Positions 18,201-25,923 are shown, counted from the first letter of the stretch. The stretch is 64,000 bases of DNA from Rossellomorea vietnamensis NBRC 101237 (GCF_001591825.1 NZ_BCVQ01000011.1:1-64000), one strand, 5' to 3'. Notes: generated by a model not told the origin, from the sequence alone. A program made the numbers and translations.

Positions 18201-18890
18201 AGAGGCGAATGAATTCTTGACGCTTTCCTGGAACTCACTGAAAGATAATTCTTCCTCCTGATGCTTATCGATCTGGTTCACAATCAGATACAATTTGACA
18301 CCATGACGCACCATTTCCTTGGTGAACTCAAAATTCACCTGTGATTGGACATGGTTATAATCCATTACATAGAAAACTGCGTCGGCAAGGTGAATCGCCG
18401 ATTCCGTAGACAGCCTGTGGGCATCGTCCGTACTGTCAACTCCCGGAGTATCCAAAACGGAAACCCCTTCAGGCACGTCACTTCTCTTCCGTCCGATTTC
18501 TACAGAGTATACGTCTTCCCCGTTTTTACAAAAATCCTTAATGGTCTCAAAATCATACGGTGCCTTAAAATAGAGGGGCTGGGACTGATGATAATGAATC
18601 TTTGCAAAGTCGGTTTGGGCATGATGCACCTTCACCAGATTCGCACTGGTTGGAATCGGACTGGATGGCAGGATGTCTTCACCCATCAACCGGTTGATCA
18701 TCGTGGACTTCCCGGCGGAAAAATGGCCGCAAAAAGCAAGGATCAATTCATGGTTGTTCAACTTTTCTGCAAGCCGTTCAACCTTGGAAGCCCTCTCCCC
18801 ATCCCCGTTCTGGAGGAAGATGTCGTAGTAAGCCGTAAGCTGATTTAACGTATTATGTAAATGTGTACTCTTATGTTCAATCTGACTCAT
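15279..18890 (-). CDS. dynA: Bacterial dynamin DynA (YpbR), two GTPase heads in one chain
   Basis: A 1203-aa tandem dynamin-like protein involved in membrane fusion and protection of stressed membranes. Head 1 has the P-loop 'CGHFSAGKSTMINRLMGED' (about 54-72), 'LDTPGVDSTDD' and 'VNQIDK'; head 2 has 'FGAFSAGKSSFANALLG' (about 642-658), 'LVDTPGADSINAR' and 'VNAIDLAS'. Each head is followed by long coiled-coil helices. B. subtilis DynA is about 1190 aa with the same fusion. Start after AAAGGAATTAG. Downstream genes run with it. Confidence 0.95.
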   Translation of the reverse strand: MSQIEHKSTHLHNTLNQLTAYYDIFLQNGDGERASKVERLAEKLNNHELILAFCGHFSAGKSTMINRLMGEDILPSSPIPTSANLVKVHHAQTDFAKIHYHQSQPLYFKAPYDFETIKDFCKNGEDVYSVEIGRKRSDVPEGVSVLDTPGVDSTDDAHRLSTESAIHLADAVFYVMDYNHVQSQVNFEFTKEMVRHGVKLYLIVNQIDKHQEEELSFSEFQESVKNSFASWGVVPDGTFFTSLRNPAHPYNDLEKLKALIDGQVKQKDELIEDSAVSAISQLRTEHEKWYEEELEKLGDRALDFLTDEEWEKKDSILLKERKLVDTLAKNNVASIKDQFEVERREILKNAYLMPFETRELAKDFLESRQQDFKVGFLFSKQKTEEEKALRLQRFKEDINSRIESQLEWHLKTLGKNIVKEYIPSSDQRVEWDRLNLEVDDHFLVDLIKQGAGVSSDYILQYCDDLSEALKRKARNETNGLIEGLITEIENSSPEEKAGMEEELAELQKKTGIIYQWNSLNEEKDAQIRRLRKAEVDPTRAETIMSEWTVKWKEREETYTLASDVVLDRKEDSGQERDINQSPDIKEQLSSKDEAIQRLETMANVFRNYNGFTKMAHLLDGKRERLSNQSFTIALFGAFSAGKSSFANALLGRKVLPVSPNPTTASINRINPVSEECEHETAHVHIKTGEQLMADINHSLSFFNRNASSLDEAAEMIPDLSTEGSGKENVHLSFLQAFLTGYPSFKETLGSRRKVDLEEYKGYVADETKACFVESIDLYFDCEITRQGITLVDTPGADSINARHTGVAFEYIKNADAILFVTYYNHAFAKADREFLIQLGRVKDTFELDKMFFVVNAIDLASDEKEKNEVIDYVEDQLIQYGIRFPRIFGVSSLQALKESASLQSGMDAFKKEFQTFIQNELVSMSIESALGEWERGLKRFQQYLHSASSEKTYKQSRKRELLERKSEVESIIDGISREPLTVEMLQESKELVHYVKQRVFFRVPDFYKEAFHSGLFLQYPSHSQAIREGLKEFLSSIGFDLAQEMRATSLRIQQFIQKQLRDQWVALEEKIQRVEQDLVLSPMDYKNETSIEFESAFNQKELRPFEDAFSTFKNPKQFFEKGGKKVVQEKLEALLQEPADRYLTKERSRLDTWGQSYLEEEFKLLKEELLSQVTDQITSYLEALETVQDLDQLKRDLIRLEQA

Positions 18891-19107
18891 AGTCTAATCT
18901 AATTCCTTTCTGCACTTAAGAAGAATGATAACGTTTTTATTTTATCGTATTTGAATCAAATTCTCTATGAAATCCTACCGGAAAGAGTGATCTGAGATTG
19001 ATAACAGTATATGCGAAGGATTGGATGAGGGGAAAAGACAATATGGAATCATGTTTCTAAAAGGCTTTATTCGTAAACTTTGTTGCTTGGTAAGGTAGCG
19101 AGTAATG

Positions 19108-19348
19108 GTTGATTTCCGCTTCAGGTGCTCGCTTTCCGCGGGGCTGGCGGTGAGCCTCCTCGGCTTCAAGTGGTGTCCTACCCTTGTCCAGCTCCGGCGG
19201 CTAGCCCCTCGAGGTCATAAGCTAAATGATCCAAGAAGGCAAAAAACACCTTCCCGGCCCATTCAGCTTATGCTTGTCGGGGCTGAGCAAGCCGCCTCCG
19301 CTTTTCGTAGTTTCCCGCAGGAGTCGTGCACCTTCCGCTACAATCAAC
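19108..19348 (-). repeat. Structured repeat family B, copy 1 (interrupted by a family A copy)
   Basis: On the minus strand this reads from GTTGATTGTAGCGGAAGGTG to CTGAAGCGGAAATCAACC. The ends are complementary (GTTGATT/AATCAAC and GGTGC/GCACC). Internal blocks GACTCCTGCGGGAAA, GCCGAGGAGGCT and GCGGAAAGCGAGCACCTGAAG also occur, diverged, in copy 2 at 19546-19663. Between the GGGAAA and the GCCGAGG blocks sits a complete family A element (19187-19306). No gene is here; open frames across it are incidental. Confidence 0.72.
19187..19306 (-). repeat. Structured repeat family A, copy 1
   Basis: About 120 bp folding into one long interrupted hairpin. Paired blocks are 19196-19202 with 19290-19296 (GGCGGCT/AGCCGCC), 19203-19208 with 19279-19284 (AGCCCC/GGGGCT), and 19216-19228 with 19260-19272 (CATAAGCTAAATG side). 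Read on the minus strand, the single imperfect pair is a G-U wobble. It begins AAAAGCGGAGG and ends GGAGCTGGACA on that strand, like copies 2 and 3. Confidence 0.8.
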
Positions 19349-19496
19349 TTTATTGTAATTGGAGGATTAATCTACCTCTGTACACCTCTAGAAAACATCA
19401 TTTTCTATGTGTGGAGCGGTCAATTTCAGTTTGAATAGTAAATTGAAATGCTGTTTTATTCGTTTTTTCACTGGTAAGCTCTGTCACGCTATCTCA

Positions 19497-19676
19497 TTTA
19501 GGTGGGGAGTGGAACGGCGTGACTCCTGTATAGAAGCACAGAGTGGATTGAAGCGGAAGGCACTTGACTCCTTCGGGAAATAGAGGAAAAGTCAAGACCC
19601 CGCAGGGCAAAGCCCGAGGAGGCTTGACTTCCTCCCCGAGGAAAGCAAGTGCCTGAAGCGGAAAGGAACGGTCCAA
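19497..19676 (+). repeat. Structured repeat family B, copy 2
   Basis: Core at 19546-19663: GAAGCGGAAGGCACTTGACT to AAGCAAGTGCCTGAAGCGGA. GGCACTTG pairs with CAAGTGCC where copy 1 has GGTGC/GCACC, so the outer helix is kept although its sequence changed. GACTCCT-CGGGAAA and CGAGGAGGCTTGACT blocks align with copy 1. Here the region between GGGAAA and CGAGGAGG holds a short native segment (GTCAAGACCCCGCAGGGC) rather than a family A insertion. No gene seen. Confidence 0.68.
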
Positions 19677-19708
19677 GTATAATAGCTGTCACTTTTACAA
19701 ACAAGGAC

Positions 19709-19736
19709 AAAAAAAGCCTCTTCCGAAGAAGAAGGC
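19709..19736 (-). terminator. Terminator of the 56-aa membrane protein gene
   Basis: GCCTTCTTC/GAAGAGGC type imperfect stem followed on the minus strand by TTTTTTT. Confidence 0.6.
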
Positions 19737-19741
19737 CCAGT

Positions 19742-19912
19742 TTATCGTGTTGTTTCGGTTGCGATTAAGTTTGAGTGAACAAAAGATTTCGAGTTCGACT
19801 GGTATGAAGATATGTTCTTCCGCTGTGACGGATTCTTCATTACATTAGATAATACATACTTCATCGTGAAGCCATACGCTACTACAGTAAACAATATCAA
19901 AAACCATACCAT
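19742..19912 (-). CDS. Small single-pass membrane protein, 56 aa
   Basis: The protein starts MVWFLILFTVVAYGFTMKYV, an N-terminal membrane segment, followed by a Ser/Asn-rich tail (NPSQRKNISSYQSNSKSF). The start at 19912 has AAAGGGTGGGG upstream, and a U-rich terminator follows the stop directly. These two signals are the case for a real gene; I do not recognise a family. A longer frame to 19969 lacks a ribosome site. Downstream of ypbQ on the same strand. Confidence 0.5.
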   Translation of the reverse strand: MVWFLILFTVVAYGFTMKYVLSNVMKNPSQRKNISSYQSNSKSFVHSNLIATETTR

Positions 19913-20011
19913 TCTTGTCCCCACCCTTTTGTAAAAATACTTGTACTTGAGAATAATTTTCATCTTCAATTAGAATCTTATCAAAGTTGATAATCATTTT
20001 CAATAAGAAAA

Positions 20012-20581
20012 TCATTTTTCTTTTTTGAATAGGGGAATCCATCCCTTCGTGTTGAGATGGACCTTCTCATACTCCGTCTCCTCCTTCAGGGCATGTTCCT
20101 CGAGAGGGATTCGGATAGAAAGAATGAATTGATTTAATAATGCAAAGATGAAAAGTGTCCAATAGGCTTGAAAAAGCAATGGAACAATCAGGAACTCAAG
20201 GGTTACAATCAAATAGTTCGGATGCTTCAAATGTTTATAGGGACCTTTGGCTATGACCTTAGCCTCGGGGAGGACAATGATCTTAGTGTTCCAATACCTC
20301 CCAAGCGAAGCGATCGACCAGATCCTCCCGAGCTGAGTCAGGATAAAACCGCCAAGCAAAAACGGCCAATAGTGATTGACACCTGAGTGATAGAACCCCC
20401 CCTCTATGACGAGGGAAATGAAAAATGCAACATGGATGCCGACCATCAGCTTATAATGAGCCTGTCCGTATTCTTTGGCGCCCCGCTCCTTCATCCACTT
20501 TTCATTCGATCTTGCAATATACAGTTCCACCAGCCTTTGAATCATCAGTACCGAGAAAAACAATACAAAATACAGCATCAT
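20012..20581 (-). CDS. ypbQ: Isoprenylcysteine-methyltransferase-like membrane protein YpbQ
   Basis: A 189-aa ICMT-family membrane methyltransferase with four to five hydrophobic segments. The cofactor-binding region 'KGPYKHLKHPNYLIVTLEF' (about 111-129) and the C-terminal 'EEHALKEETEYEKVHLNTKG' are typical. In B. subtilis the homologue next to BpsA O-methylates alkylpyrones made by the PKS. Its ATG at 20581 overlaps the PKS stop by 4 nt, so the pair is coupled. Confidence 0.88.
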   Translation of the reverse strand: MMLYFVLFFSVLMIQRLVELYIARSNEKWMKERGAKEYGQAHYKLMVGIHVAFFISLVIEGGFYHSGVNHYWPFLLGGFILTQLGRIWSIASLGRYWNTKIIVLPEAKVIAKGPYKHLKHPNYLIVTLEFLIVPLLFQAYWTLFIFALLNQFILSIRIPLEEHALKEETEYEKVHLNTKGWIPLFKKEK

Positions 20582-21648
20582 TCCCACCTCATCAACAAAA
20601 GCTCCGAACTGAACCCAGGTCCCAAAGCAGTGCCAAGACCAATATCTCCCCGTTCACAGCCTTTTTCCATAAATTCTTTGAGGACATAAAGAATCGTGAC
20701 AGAGGACATGTTGCCATATTCCTTCAATACCCTCATTGATTCAGTTGTCATCCTTTCATCCATTCCTAAAGCATCCATGTAAGCCTCAATCACTTTCTTT
20801 CCACCTGGGTGGGCCACAAAATGCTTAATATCCCGGAGTCCGATCCCGTTCGCTTCAATGAATCCCTCTACATTCGGACGCAGCCAATTTTTCACCAATG
20901 TGGGAATGTCCTTGGAAAATACAACATATAATCCATTTTCCTTCACTTCCCATCCCATGACATCCAATGAATCCTGGAGCAGCGTCGACTGAGTGGCAAA
21001 GATCCTTGGCAAAGGATGCCGGACGCCTTCTATTGCCGGGCTGTCATCCCCGCAGACAAGGGCACATGCCACACCATCAGCGAAAAGGGAAGTCCCGATC
21101 AAATTGCTCTTTGATCGATCTCCGTGTTGAAAGGTCAATGAGCAAAGTTCGATCGAAAGAACAAGAACATTTGCCTTTGGAAAGGCCAAGCAATACTCAT
21201 ACGCCCTTGATAACCCCGACGCCCCCCCTGCACATCCCAAACCCCATATCGGAATTCGTTTGATATGGGGAGAAAATGGGAGCCTGTTCATGATCCGGGC
21301 TTCCAGACTCGGGGTTGATAGACCTGATGTTGATATGGTGATGATGGCATCGATATCTCCCATTGAGAGCCTATGTCGGGAAAGGCTCTTATGGACCACT
21401 TTACTCCCCAATTCTACGGCATGGTGGATGAATTCATCGTTCTTTTCCTGAAAGGTATGCTCCCTGGAAAACCACTCCAGGTCCTTTACGAAATAACGGC
21501 TTTCTATTTCACCGTTTTGAAATACATTTATGAGGCGTCCTATATCTTTAAAACTTGTAGAAAACAGTTGCTTTGCAAATTCAGCGGCTTCATTTTGTGT
21601 GATTTTAACTGGCGGAACCTCAGTTTCCACTGAGAGTATTTTCGGCAT
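20578..21648 (-). CDS. bpsA: Type III polyketide synthase (BpsA/BcsA)
   Basis: A 356-aa chalcone-synthase-like enzyme. The catalytic triad is readable: C139 in 'WGLGCAGGASG', H in 'FVAHPGGKKVIEAYM' and N in 'LKEYGNMSSVTILYVL'; 'GTALGPGFSSELLLM' is the C-terminal signature. B. subtilis BpsA condenses fatty acyl-CoA with malonyl-CoA to alkylpyrones, which YpbQ methylates. Start ATG at 21648. The 192-nt divergent region to cheX must hold both promoters. Confidence 0.92.
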   Translation of the reverse strand: MPKILSVETEVPPVKITQNEAAEFAKQLFSTSFKDIGRLINVFQNGEIESRYFVKDLEWFSREHTFQEKNDEFIHHAVELGSKVVHKSLSRHRLSMGDIDAIITISTSGLSTPSLEARIMNRLPFSPHIKRIPIWGLGCAGGASGLSRAYEYCLAFPKANVLVLSIELCSLTFQHGDRSKSNLIGTSLFADGVACALVCGDDSPAIEGVRHPLPRIFATQSTLLQDSLDVMGWEVKENGLYVVFSKDIPTLVKNWLRPNVEGFIEANGIGLRDIKHFVAHPGGKKVIEAYMDALGMDERMTTESMRVLKEYGNMSSVTILYVLKEFMEKGCERGDIGLGTALGPGFSSELLLMRWE

Positions 21649-21840
21649 GCACGACCACTCCTTACACTTCCATATAAGGATAGCTTTTCCACCAAGATAA
21701 AAATCATGTATGGAGCGTTATTTTTGTTTAAAACATCTCTCTACAAATAGTTCTTTAGTATGAAAAGAGGACGAAAATATCATCCTTTAATCCCAGTCCG
21801 TATGGTATGATTATAGTGACAAAATACTGGAGGATACGAC

Positions 21841-22290
21841 ATGATTTTAACTAAAAGTGTCACCGATATACTTAATAGTTCAGTAGAAGCGATTAAAGGA
21901 GTCATCCCTTTGAGTGTTACTGTTTTAAAACCCTCATTGCTGACAGAGCCCTTCAGTCAGCATAAGATCGGTGTGCTCATCGGGTTCACGGGTGACGTAA
22001 GAGGAAGAATGATCATTGATGGAGAAGAAGAGAGCTTTCAAGGTTTGGGAGCATCCGTGTTCGGAATGCCCCTTGAAGGTGAAATGCTTGAGTCATTCGC
22101 GGGTGAGCTCGGGAATATGATTGCAGGGAATCTAGCTACTCTCCTTGCACAGGCCGGTCATTCACTCGACATCACGCCACCGACCGTGATTGTGGGGCAA
22201 TCGAAGATGTATGGCTTCGACAAAGCCTTAAAACTACCGATTTCCATTGAAAATGTTGGTGATTTTTTAGTGATACTGATGATTGAATAG
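21841..22290 (+). CDS. cheX: CheX-like chemotaxis phosphatase, stand-alone
   Basis: A 149-aa CheX/CheC-fold protein. The phosphatase-type motif 'ESFAGELGNMIAGNLATLL' (about 84-102) contains the conserved E and N used to dephosphorylate CheY-P, in a single copy as in CheX. It starts after GGAGG at 21830-21834. No other chemotaxis or flagellar gene lies in the window, so the partner is unknown. It could instead serve another response regulator. Confidence 0.8.
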   Translation: MILTKSVTDILNSSVEAIKGVIPLSVTVLKPSLLTEPFSQHKIGVLIGFTGDVRGRMIIDGEEESFQGLGASVFGMPLEGEMLESFAGELGNMIAGNLATLLAQAGHSLDITPPTVIVGQSKMYGFDKALKLPISIENVGDFLVILMIE

Positions 22291-22297
22291 GAAATAG

Positions 22298-22335
22298 ATA
22301 AAAGGCTGACCTTCAGCGAAAGGTCAGCCTTTTAT
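22298..22335. terminator. Bidirectional terminator between cheX and the SDR gene
   Basis: ATAAAAGGCTGACCTT (22298-22313) pairs with AAGGTCAGCCTTTTAT (22320-22335) across a short loop, between convergent genes. Confidence 0.9.
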
Positions 22336-22342
22336 CCTGGAA

Positions 22343-23122
22343 TCAAAAACCGTTGATCGTCATTCCTCCGTCTACAAAGAGGGTTTGTCCGGTAATATAG
22401 TTTGAGGCATCCGATGAAAGGAATACCGCCGGGCCCACCAATTCCTCGAGCTCACCGATCCTTTTCAAAGGAGTCACTGCCAGTATATCGTTTACATACT
22501 CTTCATTTTGCAGAAGTTCCTTTGTTAAAGGTGTCTTGAAATACCATGGACCGATACTGTTAACGTTGATATTGTGTTTTCCCCATTCCATGGCTAATAC
22601 CTTCGTCATTTGAATCATGGCTGCTTTCGTGGAAGCATATACGACCCCGGTTCTGAGGGCAACGTGGCCGGCGACGGAGGCAATGTTTATGATTTTCCCC
22701 CGCCCCCTCTCTTTCATATGCCTTCCCACTTCCTGGCTCATCATAAAGGCTGATTTCAAGTTCGTATCCATGATTTTCTGCCATTCATCATCCGTTACCG
22801 AAAGCGCTTCCGAACGTATATTCATCCCTGCATTATTGATCAGGATATCGATGGACAAGCCATGGTCTTCTATGTAGGTGATCACCTTGTTTATTTCATC
22901 ACGTGATGTCACATCTGTCGGGAGGATATGAGCCTTCCTCCCAAGCTTCTCGATTACACCAGCCGTTTCTTCCAAATCATCCCTGGTTCTGGACAACAGG
23001 ACTACATCGGATCCTGATTCCGCTAATCCAATACTTAGGGCACGTCCAATTCCCCGGCCAGCACCTGTGACAACGGCCAATTTACCTTTCAATGAAAATG
23101 AAGGAACAAACAAATTCCCCAC
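22343..23122 (-). CDS. SDR family oxidoreductase (gluconate 5-dehydrogenase-like)
   Basis: A 259-aa classical short-chain dehydrogenase/reductase. NAD(P) motif 'VVTGAGRGIGRAL' (about 17-29), 'NNAGMN' and the catalytic S-Y-K in 'NIASVAGHVALRTGVVYASTK' marked at residues 145-165. The C-terminal 'NYITGQTLFVDGGMTING' completes the fold. The nearest described type by feel is gluconate 5-dehydrogenase, but substrate cannot be assigned from motifs. Confidence 0.85.
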   Translation of the reverse strand: MGNLFVPSFSLKGKLAVVTGAGRGIGRALSIGLAESGSDVVLLSRTRDDLEETAGVIEKLGRKAHILPTDVTSRDEINKVITYIEDHGLSIDILINNAGMNIRSEALSVTDDEWQKIMDTNLKSAFMMSQEVGRHMKERGRGKIINIASVAGHVALRTGVVYASTKAAMIQMTKVLAMEWGKHNINVNSIGPWYFKTPLTKELLQNEEYVNDILAVTPLKRIGELEELVGPAVFLSSDASNYITGQTLFVDGGMTINGF

Positions 23123-23168
23123 CGCCTTATCTGTTATTTGAATCTTCTTTATTTTAGCACAGTAAGCC

Positions 23169-23303
23169 TCATTGGTGATCTTTTTTCACTTGCTGATGAT
23201 GGACCTCGATGTGTATCTTCGCTTCTACCGGCATCCGGCATTGAGGGCACATCATCTTATCAGAGAAGATTTGACAGCATTGTTTACAATAATATTTTTC
23301 CAT
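23169..23303 (-). CDS. Tiny zinc-ribbon protein, 44 aa
   Basis: The protein MEKYYCKQCCQIFSDKMMCP continues to 'QCRMPVEAKIHIEVHHQQ'. Two C-x2-C pairs about ten residues apart make a rubredoxin-like zinc ribbon, followed by a His-rich tail. The ATG at 23303 has GAGGAAGGTGA upstream; a longer frame adds another CIRC pair but has no ribosome site. It lies 46 nt upstream of the SDR gene with the same orientation, with which it may be cotranscribed. Family not recognised. Confidence 0.6.
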   Translation of the reverse strand: MEKYYCKQCCQIFSDKMMCPQCRMPVEAKIHIEVHHQQVKKDHQ

Positions 23304-23507
23304 TTGATCTTCACCTTCCTCTTCATTCCTACACCTTATGCAAGATTTCATAAGAATGAACACACCAGAGTGCCTATTTTTAATCATTTCACACTTTTTT
23401 CACAAACCACCCCTTTAGGTGTGACATTTATCACAGATTCAAAGAGGTGTACCCGCTTATGATTGAACTATCAATTCAGTGAATAATGAATGGAAGGAAT
23501 GAGTGGA

Positions 23508-23657
23508 ATGGGAAAACCGGAATTACATCAAAAAACGGAAGTCAAAGTCAAGGAACCCACCTCATTAAAAGGTACATTTACTTCAGTATTATTTTTGGGA
23601 GGGTTTCTAATCCTCACATGGCTTGGGGTATTCTTACTGTTTCTGAATCGTTTTTAA
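23508..23657 (+). CDS. Cytochrome c oxidase subunit IIa, ba3 type
   Basis: A 49-aa protein with a soluble N-terminus (MGKPELHQKTEVKVKEP) and one membrane helix ('VLFLGGFLILTWLGVFLLFL', about 27-46). Size, topology and position just before subunit II match the IIa subunit of ba3-type oxidases, which supplies the helix missing from the shortened subunit II. GGAAGGAATGAGTGG is upstream. It is 17 nt before subunit II. Confidence 0.75.
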   Translation: MGKPELHQKTEVKVKEPTSLKGTFTSVLFLGGFLILTWLGVFLLFLNRF

Positions 23658-23674
23658 TTTAAGGAGTGATTTAT

Positions 23675-24151
23675 ATGCATATGCATCGATATGAGAAATG
23701 GTGGTTAACACTGGGAACAGGGTCTCTTATCTTATTTTTAATCATATTGGGTATCAGTGCTTTTCATCAGGGGCATCAGCCTCCAAGCGCAAAGGCATAC
23801 GTCAATCCGGAGCAGGTGGACAAAATCGCTCCGTTTAACGAACCCGGACTTAAAAAAGTGGACGGAAAGGCTTGGGATTATGAATTGGTATTTGTGGCCT
23901 CCGCTTTTCTCTATACCCCCGGGGAAATTGAAATCCCTAAAGGATCGACACTGAAAATCACGGCTACAACCAAGGATGTTGTGCATGGGTTTGAAGTGGC
24001 AGGAACCAATATCAATATGATGCTTGAACCGGGATTTGTCAGTGAATACACTACAACACTCGACAAGGCTGGAGAATTTCTCATTGTTTGTAATGAATAC
24101 TGTGGTGTCGGTCATCACACGATGAAATCTATGTTAAGGGTGGTGGACTAG
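23675..24151 (+). CDS. cbaB: ba3-type cytochrome c oxidase subunit II
   Basis: A 158-aa subunit II with one N-terminal membrane helix ('GSLILFLIILGISAFHQG') and an external cupredoxin domain. The CuA ligands are intact in 'VHGFEVAGTN' and 'VCNEYCGVGHHTM' (two Cys, two His, Met). It takes electrons from cytochrome c or a blue copper donor. Start at 23675 (AAGGAGTGATTTAT upstream) rather than the GTG at 23666. It ends directly at the subunit I start codon. Confidence 0.9.
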   Translation: MHMHRYEKWWLTLGTGSLILFLIILGISAFHQGHQPPSAKAYVNPEQVDKIAPFNEPGLKKVDGKAWDYELVFVASAFLYTPGEIEIPKGSTLKITATTKDVVHGFEVAGTNINMMLEPGFVSEYTTTLDKAGEFLIVCNEYCGVGHHTMKSMLRVVD

Positions 24152-25798
24152 ATGAAACCATTTGTAAGAATTGATAAAAAGGATGCTACACTGGCCATGG
24201 CTCACATTTACGTAGGGTTTGCTGCTCTGGCATTAGGTGGACTCGCCGGCCTGTTACAGGTTTTGGTCCGTTCAGGCAGATTCACTTTGCCTGCAAGTAT
24301 CGGGTATTATCAAGTATTGACTGTTCACGGGGTATTACTCGGATTGGTACTGACGACATTCTTTATTCTCGGATTCCAGCATGCTGCCATTTCCCGCACG
24401 TCAGGAACTTATTCTGGAAAATCCCGCTTCATGGGGTGGCTGGGATTCTGGGTCATGCTTCTTGGAACGATCATGGCAGCAGTCATGATTTTATTAAATG
24501 AAGCTACGGTCCTTTATACATTTTATGCTCCCCTCAAGGCCCATTGGATCTTTTATTTAGGATTGACCTTCGTTGTGGTGGGGAGCTGGCTTGGCGGCGC
24601 AGGGATGATCATGAAATATATAAGCTGGAGAAAAGAACATCCTGGACAACCGAGTCCTTTGCTAACTTTCATGAGCATCATCAACACCGTCTTATGGATT
24701 GTTGCCACCATCGGGGTTGCGGGGACTGTATTATTTCAGCTCCTTCCATGGTCCCTTGGCCTGGTGGACAGGGTCGATGTCCTTGTCAGCCGTACCTTGT
24801 TCTGGTATTTCGGTCACCCACTCGTCTATTTCTGGCTGCTGCCCGCTTATATGGCATGGTATGTGATCATTCCGAAAATCATCGGAGGAAAAATCTTTTC
24901 AGATTCATTGGCACGACTTTCCTTTATCCTTTTTCTTCTATTCTCGATACCGGTCGGATTTCACCATCAACTAGTGGAGCCTGGCATTGATGCTTATTGG
25001 AAGTTTCTGCAGGTGACCCTGACGTTCATGGTCGTCATCCCTTCCCTGATGACAGCATTTTCTTTGTTCGCAACATTTGAAATGTACGGGAGAAGCAAAG
25101 GAGCTACGGGATTATTCGGATGGTTCAAGAAGCTTCCATGGGGTGACGCCCGTTTTACAGTGCCGTTCATCGGAATGGTTGCTTTCATCCCTGCAGGAGC
25201 AGGCGGATTAATCAATGCATCCAATCAAATGAATCAGGTGGTCCATAATACGATTTGGGTCACTGGTCACTTTCATTTAACACTGGCCACATCTGTCGTC
25301 TTGACCTTCTTTGGAATTGCTTATTGGCTAGTCCCTCATCTGACGGGACGCGTCCTAACGAAAGCAATGAACAAATTGGCCATCGTGCAGGCGATTGTAT
25401 GGGCCGTCGGAATGAGCATCATGTCTGGCGCCATGCATGCAGTTGGATTACTGGGTGCACCAAGAAGGTCTTCATATTCCACTTATGGGGATGCACCTCA
25501 GGCAATGGATTGGATCCCCTACCAAATCGCACAGGCGATCGGGGGCACGATCCTTTTCATGGGTATCATTCTCGTTCTATACATCTTTATCAATCTGGCA
25601 TTCTTCGCTCCCAAGGGAGAGGAGGAATTCCCTGTCGGTGAAACGGCTGATACAGCCGAAAGGACACCGATGGCACTCGAGAACTGGCGGATCTGGTTAA
25701 CCATCCTGGCCGCTCTCATACTCGTCGCCTACACCGTCCCATTCATCGACATGATCCAAAACGCTCCACCTGCATCTAAAGGTTATAGAATGTGGTGA
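24152..25798 (+). CDS. cbaA: b(o/a)3-type cytochrome c oxidase subunit I
   Basis: A 548-aa haem-copper oxidase subunit of the B family, with 12 to 13 membrane helices. The low-spin haem ligand is in 'LTVHGVLLGLVLTTFF', the CuB/Tyr motif 'FWYFGHPLVYFWLLPAYM' is at about 220-237, 'GFHHQLVEPG' carries the His pair and 'TGHFHLTLATSVVL' the high-spin haem ligands. This terminal oxidase reduces oxygen and pumps protons. It follows subunit II with no gap and is followed within 3 nt by family A repeats. Confidence 0.93.
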   Translation: MKPFVRIDKKDATLAMAHIYVGFAALALGGLAGLLQVLVRSGRFTLPASIGYYQVLTVHGVLLGLVLTTFFILGFQHAAISRTSGTYSGKSRFMGWLGFWVMLLGTIMAAVMILLNEATVLYTFYAPLKAHWIFYLGLTFVVVGSWLGGAGMIMKYISWRKEHPGQPSPLLTFMSIINTVLWIVATIGVAGTVLFQLLPWSLGLVDRVDVLVSRTLFWYFGHPLVYFWLLPAYMAWYVIIPKIIGGKIFSDSLARLSFILFLLFSIPVGFHHQLVEPGIDAYWKFLQVTLTFMVVIPSLMTAFSLFATFEMYGRSKGATGLFGWFKKLPWGDARFTVPFIGMVAFIPAGAGGLINASNQMNQVVHNTIWVTGHFHLTLATSVVLTFFGIAYWLVPHLTGRVLTKAMNKLAIVQAIVWAVGMSIMSGAMHAVGLLGAPRRSSYSTYGDAPQAMDWIPYQIAQAIGGTILFMGIILVLYIFINLAFFAPKGEEEFPVGETADTAERTPMALENWRIWLTILAALILVAYTVPFIDMIQNAPPASKGYRMW

Positions 25799-25800
25799 CA

Positions 25801-25921
25801 AGAAAAGCGGAGGCGGCTTGCTCAGGCCCGACAAGCATAAGACGAACCAACCGGAAAGGCGCCCTTTGCCTTTTTGGTTGGTTTGACTTATGACCTCGAG
25901 GGCCTAGCCGCCGGAGCTGGA
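25801..25921 (+). repeat. Structured repeat family A, copy 2
   Basis: Begins two bases after the oxidase subunit I stop codon. Helices: 25812-25818 with 25906-25912 (GGCGGCT/AGCCGCC), 25824-25829 with 25900-25905 (AGGCCC/GGGCCT), 25836-25841 with 25887-25892 (CATAAG/CTTATG), 25845-25852 with 25876-25883 (AACCAACC/GGTTGGTT), then GGAAAGGC facing GCCTTTTT at the tip. Ends GGAGCTGGA. Confidence 0.85.
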
Positions 25922-25923
25922 TC

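Noticed and set aside
19105-19434. Reading frames of 60-109 aa over the dynA-ypbQ gap
   Set aside because: They run over the structured repeats, lack ribosome sites and encode the repeat sequence in several frames.
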